A stretch of DNA of 41,322 nucleotides from Bacillota bacterium (GTDB lineage Bacteria; Bacillota; Clostridia; Oscillospirales; Feifaniaceae), in assembly GCA_030705925.1 (NCBI GenBank), contig JAUZPM010000013.1, positions 1 through 41,322 on the forward strand, read 5' to 3'. The position numbers and the translations under genes were made by a program. Positions 26,958 through 34,358 of the stretch are shown here, in pieces (position 1 is the first letter of the stretch; the number at the start of each line of letters is the position of its first letter). The notes under the pieces were generated by a model. That model saw only the letters and a program-made list of their open reading frames with translations. It searched no databases and was not told where the DNA came from.

Positions 26958-28709
26958 ATGCGTAAAACCAAAATCATTTGTACACTCGGTCCCGCCACTG
27001 ATGATCCAGAGATATTACGAGAATTGATGCTTGGCGGCATGAACGTAGCTCGTCTCAACTTTTCCCACGGAACACACGAAGATCATGCAATACGTGTTGA
27101 AATGGTAAAAAAGATGAGGGAAGAGCTAGGGCTGCACGTTGCATTGATGCTGGATACGAAGGGCCCCGAAATCAGACTAGGTCGTTTTGAACACGATAGT
27201 ATTACATTAAATGAAGGTGATTTTTTTACACTAACACCAGAAGACTTTTTAGGAACAGAAACAAAGGCTCATATTTCAACAGATAAGCTTGCCGATTGCA
27301 TGCATCCAGGTCAATCCCTGCTCATTGATGACGGGCTTTTGCGTTTAAAGCTGGATCATATTGATGGTAGAGATCTTTGCTGCAAGGTTGTTGTTGGCGG
27401 CCCACTGTCAAACAATAAAAGTGTTAATGTTCCGGGCATACATCTTGACATCCCATATCTATCGGACAAGGATGTTAGCGACATACTTTTTGCAATAAAG
27501 TATGACTTTGATTTTATTGCGGCATCTTTTACACGCTCTGTTGAAGACGTATTTGATGTGCTGCGTATACTTGAGGAAAATGGCGGATCTCATATACAAG
27601 TCATTGCGAAAATCGAGAACGCCGAAGGCGTTGACAATGTCGAGGATATAATAAAGGTATCTGACGGCATTATGGTGGCTCGTGGTGATATGGGTGTTGA
27701 AATTGATTTTGAAGAGCTGCCGCGTATACAAAAACTCTTAATCAAAAAAACACATCTAGCAGGAAAGAAATGTATAACTGCAACTCAAATGTTGGACTCA
27801 ATGATAAAAAACCCGCGGCCTACGCGTGCTGAAACGACTGATGTCGCAAATGCTATTTATGACGGTACCAGTGCGATTATGCTTTCAGGGGAAACGTCAA
27901 TTGGTAAATATCCGGTTGAAAGCCTTCAAACTATGTGCAAAATAGCCGAGAGAACTGAAGCAGATATAAACTATAAGAAACGTTTTTCAACGTTTGAAAA
28001 TGAAAGCTCATTAAATGTTACTGATGCGATTAGTCTTGCAACATGTGCAACTGCCCACGGATTGGGAGCCGCTGCAATAATTACAGTTACAAAAACAGGA
28101 AAAACAGCCCGCCTTATTTCAAGGTACAGACCGGCTGCTCCAATAATAGGATGTACACCGGATCCAAGAGTGGCTCGTCAGCTTTCTATGTCATGGGGCG
28201 TTACTCCGCTTATTGTTGAGGAAATGATGAGCACAGACGAACTTTTCGACCATGCGGTCGATCTTGCAATGAAGTCTGGTTATGTTAAACTCGGTGATCT
28301 TGTTGTCCTGACTGCAGGAGTTCCATTAGGTGTTGCAGGCACAACAAATCTTATAAAGGTCCATACAGTTGGGCATGTACTTGTAAAGGGTTTGGGAATT
28401 TCGAAAAAATCAGTTATTGGCAAACTTTGTGTTTGCAACTCTGAGGAAGAGGCTGTAATGCGTTTTTCCGACGGGGATATTCTAGTTATACCAGAAACTT
28501 CAAATGCTATTATGAAAATACTTAAACGTGCAGGCGGAATAATCACGGAGAAGGGCGGCGCCGCATCACATGCTGCGACTGTGGGCTTAGTTCTTGATAT
28601 TCCTGTTATCTGCGGGGCTGAAGGAGCTGTGAGTATTTTGAAAAACGGGGCGACTGCAACTGTTGATGCTTCTCACGGACTTGTTTATAATGGAGAAACC
28701 AAAGTTTAA
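26958..28709 (+). CDS. pyk: Pyruvate kinase with C-terminal PEP-utilizer domain
   Basis: 583 residues, the long Bacillus-type form. The catalytic barrel has TKIICTLGPA, NVARLNFSHG, LDTKGPEIRLG, IIKVSDGIMVARGDMGVEI, and the signature TATQMLDSMIKNPRPTRAE. The regulatory C domain follows (ITVTKTGKTARLISRYRP). From about residue 470 comes an extra domain with KGGAASHAATVGL (His538), like the phosphohistidine domain of PPDK and PEP synthase. It converts PEP and ADP to pyruvate and ATP. GGAG lies close upstream of the ATG. Confidence 0.96.
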   Translation: MRKTKIICTLGPATDDPEILRELMLGGMNVARLNFSHGTHEDHAIRVEMVKKMREELGLHVALMLDTKGPEIRLGRFEHDSITLNEGDFFTLTPEDFLGTETKAHISTDKLADCMHPGQSLLIDDGLLRLKLDHIDGRDLCCKVVVGGPLSNNKSVNVPGIHLDIPYLSDKDVSDILFAIKYDFDFIAASFTRSVEDVFDVLRILEENGGSHIQVIAKIENAEGVDNVEDIIKVSDGIMVARGDMGVEIDFEELPRIQKLLIKKTHLAGKKCITATQMLDSMIKNPRPTRAETTDVANAIYDGTSAIMLSGETSIGKYPVESLQTMCKIAERTEADINYKKRFSTFENESSLNVTDAISLATCATAHGLGAAAIITVTKTGKTARLISRYRPAAPIIGCTPDPRVARQLSMSWGVTPLIVEEMMSTDELFDHAVDLAMKSGYVKLGDLVVLTAGVPLGVAGTTNLIKVHTVGHVLVKGLGISKKSVIGKLCVCNSEEEAVMRFSDGDILVIPETSNAIMKILKRAGGIITEKGGAASHAATVGLVLDIPVICGAEGAVSILKNGATATVDASHGLVYNGETKV

Positions 28710-28728
28710 TAATTTTACATTATACAAA

Positions 28729-28751
28729 GAAGCGCGGTTTAACCGCGCTTC
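28729..28751. terminator. Hairpin after pyk
   Basis: A near-perfect palindrome: 9-bp GAAGCGCGG stem (28729-28737 with 28743-28751) around TTTAA. It is 20 bases after the pyk stop and lacks a T tract. Confidence 0.6.
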
Positions 28752-28762
28752 AGCCTGAAGAC

Positions 28763-28810
28763 AAAAGCACCGGGTTTATGGCAAAATAGAGCCATAAACC
28801 CGGTGCTTTT
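28763..28810. terminator. 20-bp perfect hairpin downstream of pyk
   Basis: The arms at 28763-28782 and 28791-28810 are perfectly complementary, with an 8-base loop AAAATAGA. They end AAAA/TTTT, so the element can terminate in both directions. It is unusually long for a terminator and sits at the border of the insertion-sequence remnant. Confidence 0.7.
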
Positions 28811-28821
28811 AATGTAGGTAA

Positions 28822-29102
28822 AACGGGATAAAAAAGGCTGAAGCAGGTACACTTTATGTGTCTGGAGGATTTATTACCGGAGAATCACCTTATGCGAAGA
28901 CTATTGAGATTGCCGATGCCTATCGGTACACGCCGGAGTACAGGAAATATATGAGCGCCGCAAGGAGACGATAGAGCGCATTTTTGCCGATGCCAAGGAA
29001 AAGCACGGTATGCGCTATACAAGACTGCGTGGACTGCAAAAAGTGAAGATGCAGGTCACGCTTACTTTTGCATACATGAATCTGAAAAAGCTGACGAAAT
29101 GA
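28822..29102 (+). pseudogene. IS1182-type transposase C-terminal remnant (frameshifted)
   Basis: The frame ending TGA at 29100-29102 encodes IYERRKETIERIFADAKEK, HGMRYTRLRGLQKVKMQVTL and FAYMNLKKL, which is the C-terminal end of IS1182-family DDE transposases. Just upstream, ADAYRYTPE continues the same protein in another frame. Restoring one G after 28938 (GAG-GTA-CAG) would rejoin TPE to VQEIYE. Further upstream the open frame (from 28822: GTLYVSGGFITGESPYAKTI) does not look like transposase to me and may come from another source. There is no intact start. Nothing of the element's 5' part remains. Confidence 0.82.
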
Positions 29103-29215
29103 AAGCGAAAGAACTCTCCAAAATCGGCTTTTTCTAGTTTCCTGTTCTCGTTTTTTCCACAATATGTTCAAAAAAGCGCCCCATGCATTGATGAAACGCT
29201 TTTTGTATGCAGTCT

Positions 29216-29245
29216 GAAACAGAGCCGTTCAGGCTCTGTTTTTGC
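29216..29245. terminator. Terminator shared by the IS remnant and the Cys-rich gene
   Basis: AACAGAGCC, loop GTTCA, GGCTCTGTT, then TTTG (about 29218-29243). On the minus strand the stop codon of the small Cys-rich ORF (29229-29231) lies in the loop. Confidence 0.8.
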
Positions 29246-29405
29246 AGTAGCTGTTTTGACAGCCACCAAATTCTTTATTACATATATGACTATTCAAACA
29301 ATTTTCCTCGCTGCAGGAATCACCGTTTCGAGCGGTTTGAAACAGTACATTGCTTTTGATTACCGGGCAGTAGCGCTGTGTAACTTCTGAAATATTAAAA
29401 TTCAT
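29229..29405 (-). CDS. Small cysteine-rich protein, 58 residues
   Basis: Minus-strand ORF with GGAGG 9 bases before ATG 29405. It reads MNFNISEVTQRYCPVIKSN, then CSEENCLNSHICNKEFGGCQNSYCKN, seven cysteines in 58 residues. The pattern CPVIK near the N-terminus and GGC-x-N near the end resembles short metal- or disulfide-binding proteins common in Clostridia. I cannot name the family. It has no signal peptide, so metal binding (zinc or Fe-S) is likelier than disulfides. It ends in a terminator hairpin. Confidence 0.65.
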   Translation of the reverse strand: MNFNISEVTQRYCPVIKSNVLFQTARNGDSCSEENCLNSHICNKEFGGCQNSYCKNRA

Positions 29406-29557
29406 CCATGCTCTCCTCCCACAATATTTTTGCTAATACACTTTTATTTTATTCTTTGATTCAAATTTGGTGATGGAATTTCTTAAAAAGGTATAAATTT
29501 GTAAAAAAGGAATAATAATAATAACGGGTGTTTTAATAAATATTATTGGAGGATAGG

Positions 29558-29839
29558 ATGTACGCAGTTTTAAAAAATGACCGTCTTGAAAGTATGCCGG
29601 TTACAAAGGAAAGTTTAACAGAGGAGCTTCGTGAAATAAATGGAAGAATAGCGGCCGTCAACCGTGAATTTAATCTTGTAACGGATGAAAAGTTAATTGA
29701 TGGCCTTATTTACGAAATGCTTTCGTTAACTGAACGTCAGGGGTATTTAATTAAGACACTGAAGAAAATTATAGCTGAGAGTGAAAATGAAAGTTTATCT
29801 CATTTTGAGGCAGTTGATGAATTGCCAAGCGGGGCTTAA
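29558..29839 (+). CDS. yaaL: YaaL/DUF2508 family protein
   Basis: 93 residues. The core LREINGRIAAVNREFNLVTDEKLIDGLIYEMLSLTERQGYLIKTLK matches DUF2508, whose Bacillus member YaaL sits between recR and bofA. It is helical and acidic at the C-terminus. ATG 29558 follows GGAGG by 4-5 bases. The in-frame ATG 12 bases earlier overlaps that site. The gene order yaaL-bofA supports the call. recR is not found next to it here. The function is unknown in the family. Confidence 0.85.
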   Translation: MYAVLKNDRLESMPVTKESLTEELREINGRIAAVNREFNLVTDEKLIDGLIYEMLSLTERQGYLIKTLKKIIAESENESLSHFEAVDELPSGA

Positions 29840-29862
29840 TGCTATAAGAGAGGGGACATAGC

Positions 29863-30132
29863 ATGGAGTTATATGGAAATTATATGCTTGGGGCAATGGG
29901 AGTTGCCGCAGTCATGATAGGTATTGGACTATTTTTAGGACCTATTCGAAAAATAATAAAGTTTCTTCTGAATAGTCTGCTTGGCCTTCTCATTTTATTA
30001 ATAATAAATTACGTGGGAAAATACATAGGTGTTACAATAGCATTAAACTGGATCACAATATTAACGACCGGAATATTAGGAATACCTGGCATAGCAGCTT
30101 TATTGCTTTTAAAATTGATATTTGGAGTTTAA
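29863..30132 (+). CDS. bofA: Pro-sigma-K processing inhibitor BofA family protein
   Basis: 89 residues with two or three membrane segments. The C-terminal half (LLNSLLGLLILLIINYVGKYIGVTI, then ILTTGILGIPGIAALLLLKL) carries the family's N-x-GIPG pattern. In Bacillus BofA holds the sigma-K processing protease SpoIVFB inactive in the outer forespore membrane during sporulation. In Clostridia the family is widespread but not always tied to sigma-K. It starts 23 bases after yaaL, with GAGAGGGGAC before the ATG. Confidence 0.9.
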   Translation: MELYGNYMLGAMGVAAVMIGIGLFLGPIRKIIKFLLNSLLGLLILLIINYVGKYIGVTIALNWITILTTGILGIPGIAALLLLKLIFGV

Positions 30133-30141
30133 TAAAAAAAG

Positions 30142-30166
30142 AATCCGGTATAACCCGGATTTTTTT
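30142..30166 (+). terminator. Terminator of yaaL-bofA
   Basis: A 7-bp stem, AATCCGG (30142-30148) with CCGGATT (30155-30161), followed by a T run. It starts 10 bases after the bofA stop. Confidence 0.88.
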
Positions 30167-30183
30167 ATTGCTAAATTACAGAA

Positions 30184-30212
30184 AAGAACCTCAGTGTATT
30201 ACTGAGGTTCTT
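30184..30212 (-). terminator. Terminator of the YabE-like gene
   Basis: A 12-bp perfect stem (30184-30195 with 30201-30212) with a 5-base loop. On the minus strand it comes directly after the YabE-like stop and leads into TTTTC. Confidence 0.82.
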
Positions 30213-30217
30213 TAAAT

Positions 30218-31216
30218 TTAATTATCAAGAATATAAACTCTTACGGTACGTCTCCCAAAGCTTCTACATTCATTTTCAGAGTTTAAAAATAAGTCTATCC
30301 GCTTGCCTTTGATTGCGCCGCCCGTATCCTCTGCAACTGCATACCCGTAAGACCACTTGCCGTTTGGGTAGGATATATATAACCTTGTTCCAAGCGGAAT
30401 AACCGTTGGATCCACTGCGACCCGGCCTACTGATGCTCTTTTGCCGGTGGCAGTAATGTTGGACCCATTATTATAAGTGTAGGCTGTCGCTTCCATATCT
30501 ACATAATAATTATAACGGAAAGCATCGCCGCGGCTTGTTACCTGCTCTCCACCAGTTCCAATTTGCAGGACTGCTGTTACTGGCTGAGTAACAATGCTTT
30601 TTTCTAAAACCTGTGAAGTAGATAATGCATCATTAACATAAATGTTCTTTACAACTGAACGCGAAATACCGTTTTTCCCCTGTACTAATTCCTGAATTTT
30701 GCCTCTCGGAATTTCCGTGCTTTCAAGGCGTTTTACATCATATGGTATTTCAGTGTCGGTTTTAACTGTTTCAACCCTAACACGGCTTACTTGAATATTA
30801 ATATTAGGGTATAGAGAGTCATACATTTTTTTATCGGTATAATCATACTCAGTCAGTGTAATGCCGGCTTTTTTAAGCGCTGAATCAACTGTTCCTTCAA
30901 CCATGTTGATTACGTTGTCTTTTCCGTCACATAAAATATGGATCGGATAAGCCCTTTTGATTACAATTTCTTTTATAAATCCTTTATTATTGCTGTCGTC
31001 AACCAAGTCGTTTTCGGAAACCTTAATTCCAGCAGCGCTTAAAATCTGTTGCGTTTTGTGTTGCATGGTTTTTACTGTGGTCGTTTTGCCGTCGTCCGTA
31101 ATTCTTACGATACTTGTTTGGTTTATGATAAGCGTAAGTGCTAATAGGTTTATTATTGCTAAAAATAAGAGTGCACTATTTCGCTTAAACAAAACCTCCC
31201 TCAATCTTTTTTTCAT
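30218..31216 (-). CDS. YabE-like cell-wall protein: DUF348, G5 and 3D domains
   Basis: 332 residues. A signal-anchor (ALLFLAIINLLALTLII) is followed by two DUF348 repeats (TVKTMQHKTQQILSAAGIKV and NVINMVEGTVDSALKKAGIT). A G5 domain comes next (VKTDTEIPYDVKRLESTEIPRGK to VTQPVTAVLQIG). The C-terminal 3D domain has its aspartates in VAVDPTVIPLGT, AVAEDTGGAIKG and KRIDLFL. The 3D fold is shared with MltA-type and Rpf-like muralytic enzymes, so it probably remodels peptidoglycan outside the cell. I start at ATG 31216, 5 bases after GGAGG. Confidence 0.92.
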   Translation of the reverse strand: MKKRLREVLFKRNSALLFLAIINLLALTLIINQTSIVRITDDGKTTTVKTMQHKTQQILSAAGIKVSENDLVDDSNNKGFIKEIVIKRAYPIHILCDGKDNVINMVEGTVDSALKKAGITLTEYDYTDKKMYDSLYPNINIQVSRVRVETVKTDTEIPYDVKRLESTEIPRGKIQELVQGKNGISRSVVKNIYVNDALSTSQVLEKSIVTQPVTAVLQIGTGGEQVTSRGDAFRYNYYVDMEATAYTYNNGSNITATGKRASVGRVAVDPTVIPLGTRLYISYPNGKWSYGYAVAEDTGGAIKGKRIDLFLNSENECRSFGRRTVRVYILDN

Positions 31217-31228
31217 TTTAACCTCCAT

Positions 31229-31608
31229 GCGTGCGCAAAAAAACAGCGCATCACTCGGTAATTAGTTTATACCTTGCTGTAGTGTATTTGTCGACTCCGT
31301 ATACATAGTATTTCCATTTGTTTGCCATATTATACATATGGGTTAGTATTTAAGCCCTTAGTAAATATATAGTATAAACTATTTTATTTTATGCAATTTT
31401 ACAATGCTCTGTGAGTTGGAACAAGTGATATTTTACCATAAGAAAACTGAAATGTATAGTGAAAATGAGTAAATTTGTGCATTTTTACATGTTGCGTGGC
31501 GAACACAACCCAAAATATTGCAAAAAGTGGCGTGAATTGCCCATTTTCGCATATCGGCTTTGTACAATACATACAAAGTATAGATTTATAAATCTGTGTA
31601 TAAAAAAA
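31229..31608. other. 380-base AT-rich intergenic region with YabE-like promoter and possible mini-ORF
   Basis: On the minus strand, TTGCAT (31396-31391), 16-bp spacer and TACTAT (31374-31369) could drive the YabE-like gene with a leader of about 145 bases. Within it, ATG 31328 to TGA 31251 encodes MANKWKYYVYGVDKYTTARY plus five residues. It reads like protein but has no clear ribosome binding site. A palindrome AGATTTATAAATCT is at about 31582-31595. The longer open frames across 31400-31680 on both strands look non-coding. No c-di-AMP riboswitch was recognised. Confidence 0.4.
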
Positions 31609-31630
31609 GACTTGGCTCTTAAGCCAAGTC
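31602..31630 (-). terminator. Terminator overlapping the methyltransferase stop
   Basis: A 9-bp stem (31609-31617 with 31622-31630) followed on the minus strand by TTTTTTT. The TAA stop of the methyltransferase (31621-31619) forms the loop, so the last codons are in the stem. Confidence 0.88.
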
Positions 31631-32377
31631 CTTCTCAAATATCATATTCAAAACCTGCTCTGTTATGTATATTTCGTCATTAATAACGTTTATATGATAT
31701 CCATCTGTGATTTCCTTACTGTGCTTATTCAGTAAATACTCATATGATTTTGCATTTTTTCGGGGGAATGTTATTTCTGAACAAGTATTTGATATAAATT
31801 TGAAATTTGCCTCTTTTGCCAGCAAAACATATTCCTGCAAAGAGTAAAACTGAATATGCCCATCTTCTTTCATTTGCATAAACTCGTCAACAAATTTACT
31901 TGAATCATTACTATTTGGCGTTGGATCTGAAATAACAAGCTTTCCATTAGCCTTTAATACCCTATTCATTTCGCTAAATGTAACATTTAATTTAGGAAAA
32001 TGGTGTAATGCATAACGGGAGATTATATAGTCGAACTCATTATCTTTAAATGGGAATGTGACACCATCGTAAGCACAAAATTTTAAATTGCCAATTCCCA
32101 TCATTTCGGCTTTGCTTCTATTTTTTGAAAGTGTCTGTTCAACGATGTCTAACCCAATTACTTCAACACCGGGATTGGATACGGCTATCGGAAATGCCAT
32201 ATACCCGTTGCCTGTTCCAAGATCTAATATTTTCATTCCATTTGTGAGCTTTAGACTATCCAAAATCAGTTTAAGATGTTTCTCATCCTGTGTTTGTTTA
32301 TTATAAAACTGTTCTTCACCAAAACTTAATTCAAAACTTTTTTTAGTTGTCTCTATACTTCTTTTAATTGAGTCCAT
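31619..32377 (-). CDS. Class I SAM-dependent methyltransferase
   Basis: 252 residues. The SAM-binding motif I is MKILDLGTGNGYMAFP, the acidic motif II end is VEVIGLDIVEQ, and FDYIISRYALHHFPKLNVTFSEMNRVLKANGKLVISDP matches the UbiE/Methyltransf_11 group. The substrate cannot be inferred. AAAGGAC precedes the ATG. It lies 36 bases downstream of the broken alpha/beta hydrolase on the same strand, so they may share a transcript. Confidence 0.88.
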   Translation of the reverse strand: MDSIKRSIETTKKSFELSFGEEQFYNKQTQDEKHLKLILDSLKLTNGMKILDLGTGNGYMAFPIAVSNPGVEVIGLDIVEQTLSKNRSKAEMMGIGNLKFCAYDGVTFPFKDNEFDYIISRYALHHFPKLNVTFSEMNRVLKANGKLVISDPTPNSNDSSKFVDEFMQMKEDGHIQFYSLQEYVLLAKEANFKFISNTCSEITFPRKNAKSYEYLLNKHSKEITDGYHINVINDEIYITEQVLNMIFEKDLA

Positions 32378-32413
32378 TGCTATGTCCTTTCACTAAGATT
32401 ATGAGAAATGAAT

Positions 32414-33166
32414 CTATTTTGCAGTTACTTCTATTATAAAGTCATTCAAGGTATTAATAATTTGTTCTTTTGCCTCTTGCGGGTAATAATAATGTCCCGA
32501 GTTATTTATTTTAATCACGCGGATGTTTTGCTTATTTTCAGCATATGTTAAAGACTTATTACTAACGATTTCATCATTTATCGACTGTTCAAGAACTACT
32601 GGCAGCTGCAGTTGCATTAAAAGCTCCCGCGTTGATTAACTTTTTTTTAATAGCTCAATATATCGCGGTATACATGCCACATATTCAAAAGGATTAGATG
32701 TGGAAACGCTGTTTCCTTTTCTAGCTGCAGCAACAATTTCATTCTTATCAGTTTTACAGAAGGCCGCCAATAAATTATTTTTAATATAAGAATATTTAAT
32801 ATGAATATTGAGTGGCATTGCTATCAAAAATAGCCCTCGTATTTGATTGGGATAGGAAATTCCTGATTGGACAGAAAGAAGGCATCCCATTGAATGACCA
32901 ACTAAAATAATGTTTTTATATTCGCTTTGTAATTTCTTGACACTTTCATCGACATAATTCTGCCATTGTGCCATGCTGCTTTTTCTAAAATCATACGCTG
33001 TCTTGCCATGCCCTGGCAAGAGAAGGTTCTCAATTGAATATAATCCATTGAGCATTTGAATCAAATAGTCAAGCTGCAAAGGGCTTCCTTGAATACCATG
33101 AATAAAAACTATGACAGTATCTGACTTTTCTAATTTGTAATGATATTCGATATGTTTGTATTCCAT
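32414..33166 (-). pseudogene. Alpha/beta hydrolase interrupted by an in-frame TAA
   Basis: The frame from ATG 33166 shows an alpha/beta hydrolase: VFIHGIQGSPLQLDYL (oxyanion loop), LLPGHGKTAYDF, the nucleophile elbow LVGHSMGCLLS, and GLFLIAMPL. It stops at TAA 32638-32636. After that stop the same frame continues (STRELLMQLQLPVVLEQS) with INDEIVS as the acid-residue region and GHYYYPQEAKE as the catalytic-His region, to a normal stop at 32414. A single base change restores a 250-residue enzyme. As it stands the shorter product lacks the Asp/His part of the triad. Sequencing error or readthrough remains possible. Confidence 0.85.
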
Positions 33167-33240
33167 ACGAGGCTCTCCATATTCTCTGGATTATTTATAC
33201 ATTATAATAGCATTAATTGTTGGGGGAGTAAACCATTAAA

Positions 33241-33276
33241 AAAATAAAGCTCGACACTATAGAACAGTGTCGAGCT
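33241..33276 (-). terminator. Terminator of rplM-rpsI
   Basis: An 11-bp perfect stem (33248-33258 with 33266-33276), 7-base loop, then TTTATTTTTTT on the minus strand, 38 bases after the rpsI stop. Confidence 0.9.
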
Positions 33277-33313
33277 CTTTTGCTTGATTGAATATCGTTG
33301 AATATTGTGCAAA

Positions 33314-33718
33314 TTATCTCTTTGAGAACTGTGGAGCACGTCTTGCAGCTTTTAAGCCGTACTTCTTTCTTTCTTTCATTCTTGGATCGCGGGTTAAGAA
33401 ACCTGCTTTTTTCAGAGCGAGACGAAGAGATTCATCTGACTGAAGAAGAGCCCTAGCAAGTCCATGACGGATGGCGCCGGCCTGACCGGATACACCGCCA
33501 CCTATAACTTTGCATATGATATCAAATTTTCCGATAAAACCGGTGAGCTCAAGCGGCTGTCTTACTATCAGCTTTAAAGTCTCAAGACCGAAATAATCGT
33601 CAATGTCTCTGCCGTTAATTGTTATATTACCTGTACCCGGAAGAAGTCTAACACTTGCAACAGATTTTTTTCTTCTGCCGGTTCCGTAAAAATATGGTTT
33701 ATTATCTGTATTTGCCAT
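33314..33718 (-). CDS. rpsI: 30S ribosomal protein S9
   Basis: 134 residues. [20 protein letters not shown] at the N-terminus, [20 protein letters not shown] in the middle and the conserved basic tail [14 protein letters not shown] at the end identify S9. That C-terminal tail reaches toward P-site tRNA in the 30S subunit. It is 14 bases after rplM, the standard pairing, with GGAGG before the ATG. Confidence 0.98.
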   Translation of the reverse strand: MANTDNKPYFYGTGRRKKSVASVRLLPGTGNITINGRDIDDYFGLETLKLIVRQPLELTGFIGKFDIICKVIGGGVSGQAGAIRHGLARALLQSDESLRLALKKAGFLTRDPRMKERKKYGLKAARRAPQFSKR

Positions 33719-33732
33719 TTCTAACTTCCTCC

Positions 33733-34161
33733 TTACTTATTATACACTTCGGGCATCTGAGCCTGATGATTGTGTTCTGCGCCATTGAATATATGCAGGC
33801 GGGTTAAACTGTTTCTGCCAATAGAATTCTTCGGCAGCATACCGCGGACAGCTATTTTAATAGCAAATTCCGGCTTGGTTGCTAGAATTCTCGAATACTG
33901 GACTTCTTTAAGTCCCCCCGGATAACCGGAATGTGTGCGGTAATACTTTTGCTCTGGCTTTTTACCAGTAAGCTTGACTTTAGCAGCGTTTAAAACAATA
34001 ACATTATCGCCACAATCGACATGGCTTGTGTATGTTGTTTTATGTTTACCGTTTAATAAAACAGATATTTCAGCCGCAAGTCTTCCAAGGGTTTTCCCAT
34101 TGGCGTCAACAATATACCATTTACGCTCAACAGTCTGTGGATTAGCCATAAATGTTGACAT
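33733..34161 (-). CDS. rplM: 50S ribosomal protein L13
   Basis: 142 residues, the usual size. The blocks are [53 protein letters not shown] and [13 protein letters not shown]. It is a 50S assembly protein. ATG 34161 has AGGAGG 8 bases upstream. The open frame 12 codons upstream runs through that site and is not expected to be translated. Confidence 0.98.
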   Translation of the reverse strand: MSTFMANPQTVERKWYIVDANGKTLGRLAAEISVLLNGKHKTTYTSHVDCGDNVIVLNAAKVKLTGKKPEQKYYRTHSGYPGGLKEVQYSRILATKPEFAIKIAVRGMLPKNSIGRNSLTRLHIFNGAEHNHQAQMPEVYNK

Positions 34162-34202
34162 TTTATATTCCTCCTGATTAATTAAAATTCCATGCAAAAA
34201 AT

Positions 34203-34231
34203 ATTATAACCACACTCAAATAATTTGTCAA
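34203..34231 (-). promoter_or_regulatory. Consensus promoter of rplM-rpsI
   Basis: Minus strand: TTGACA (34231-34226), exactly 17 bp, TATAAT (34208-34203). The predicted start near 34196 leaves a leader of only about 35 bases, too short for a ribosomal-protein leader structure. Confidence 0.93.
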
Positions 34232-34305
34232 CAGTAAATTTGATTTATATTTATAACACTTTAAAATGCTCACTATATCTTCAATTTGCTCGTTAATGCT
34301 AACGT

Positions 34306-34335
34306 TTGATTTTTATTTTTCTGTTCAAGTATAAT
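34306..34335 (+). promoter_or_regulatory. Promoter of the ttcA-family gene
   Basis: TTGATT (34306-34311), 18-bp spacer, TATAAT (34330-34335), about 23 bases before the ATG. The imperfect palindrome CGTTAATGCTAACG at 34291-34304 abuts the -35 and might be an operator. Confidence 0.75.
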
Positions 34336-34358
34336 AAAATGTAACGGGAGGGTTTATT

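Noticed and set aside
31217-31440. A ydaO/c-di-AMP riboswitch before the YabE-like gene
   Set aside because: This class of gene often has one, but its conserved blocks were not found.
31399-31683. Open frames on both strands in the intergenic region beside the methyltransferase
   Set aside because: They overlap the methyltransferase end and its terminator, have no ribosome binding site and low-complexity composition.
32636-32638. Genome-wide recoding of TAA as sense
   Set aside because: Many intact genes here end in TAA, TAG or TGA at the normal family length, so the in-frame TAA is a local lesion.
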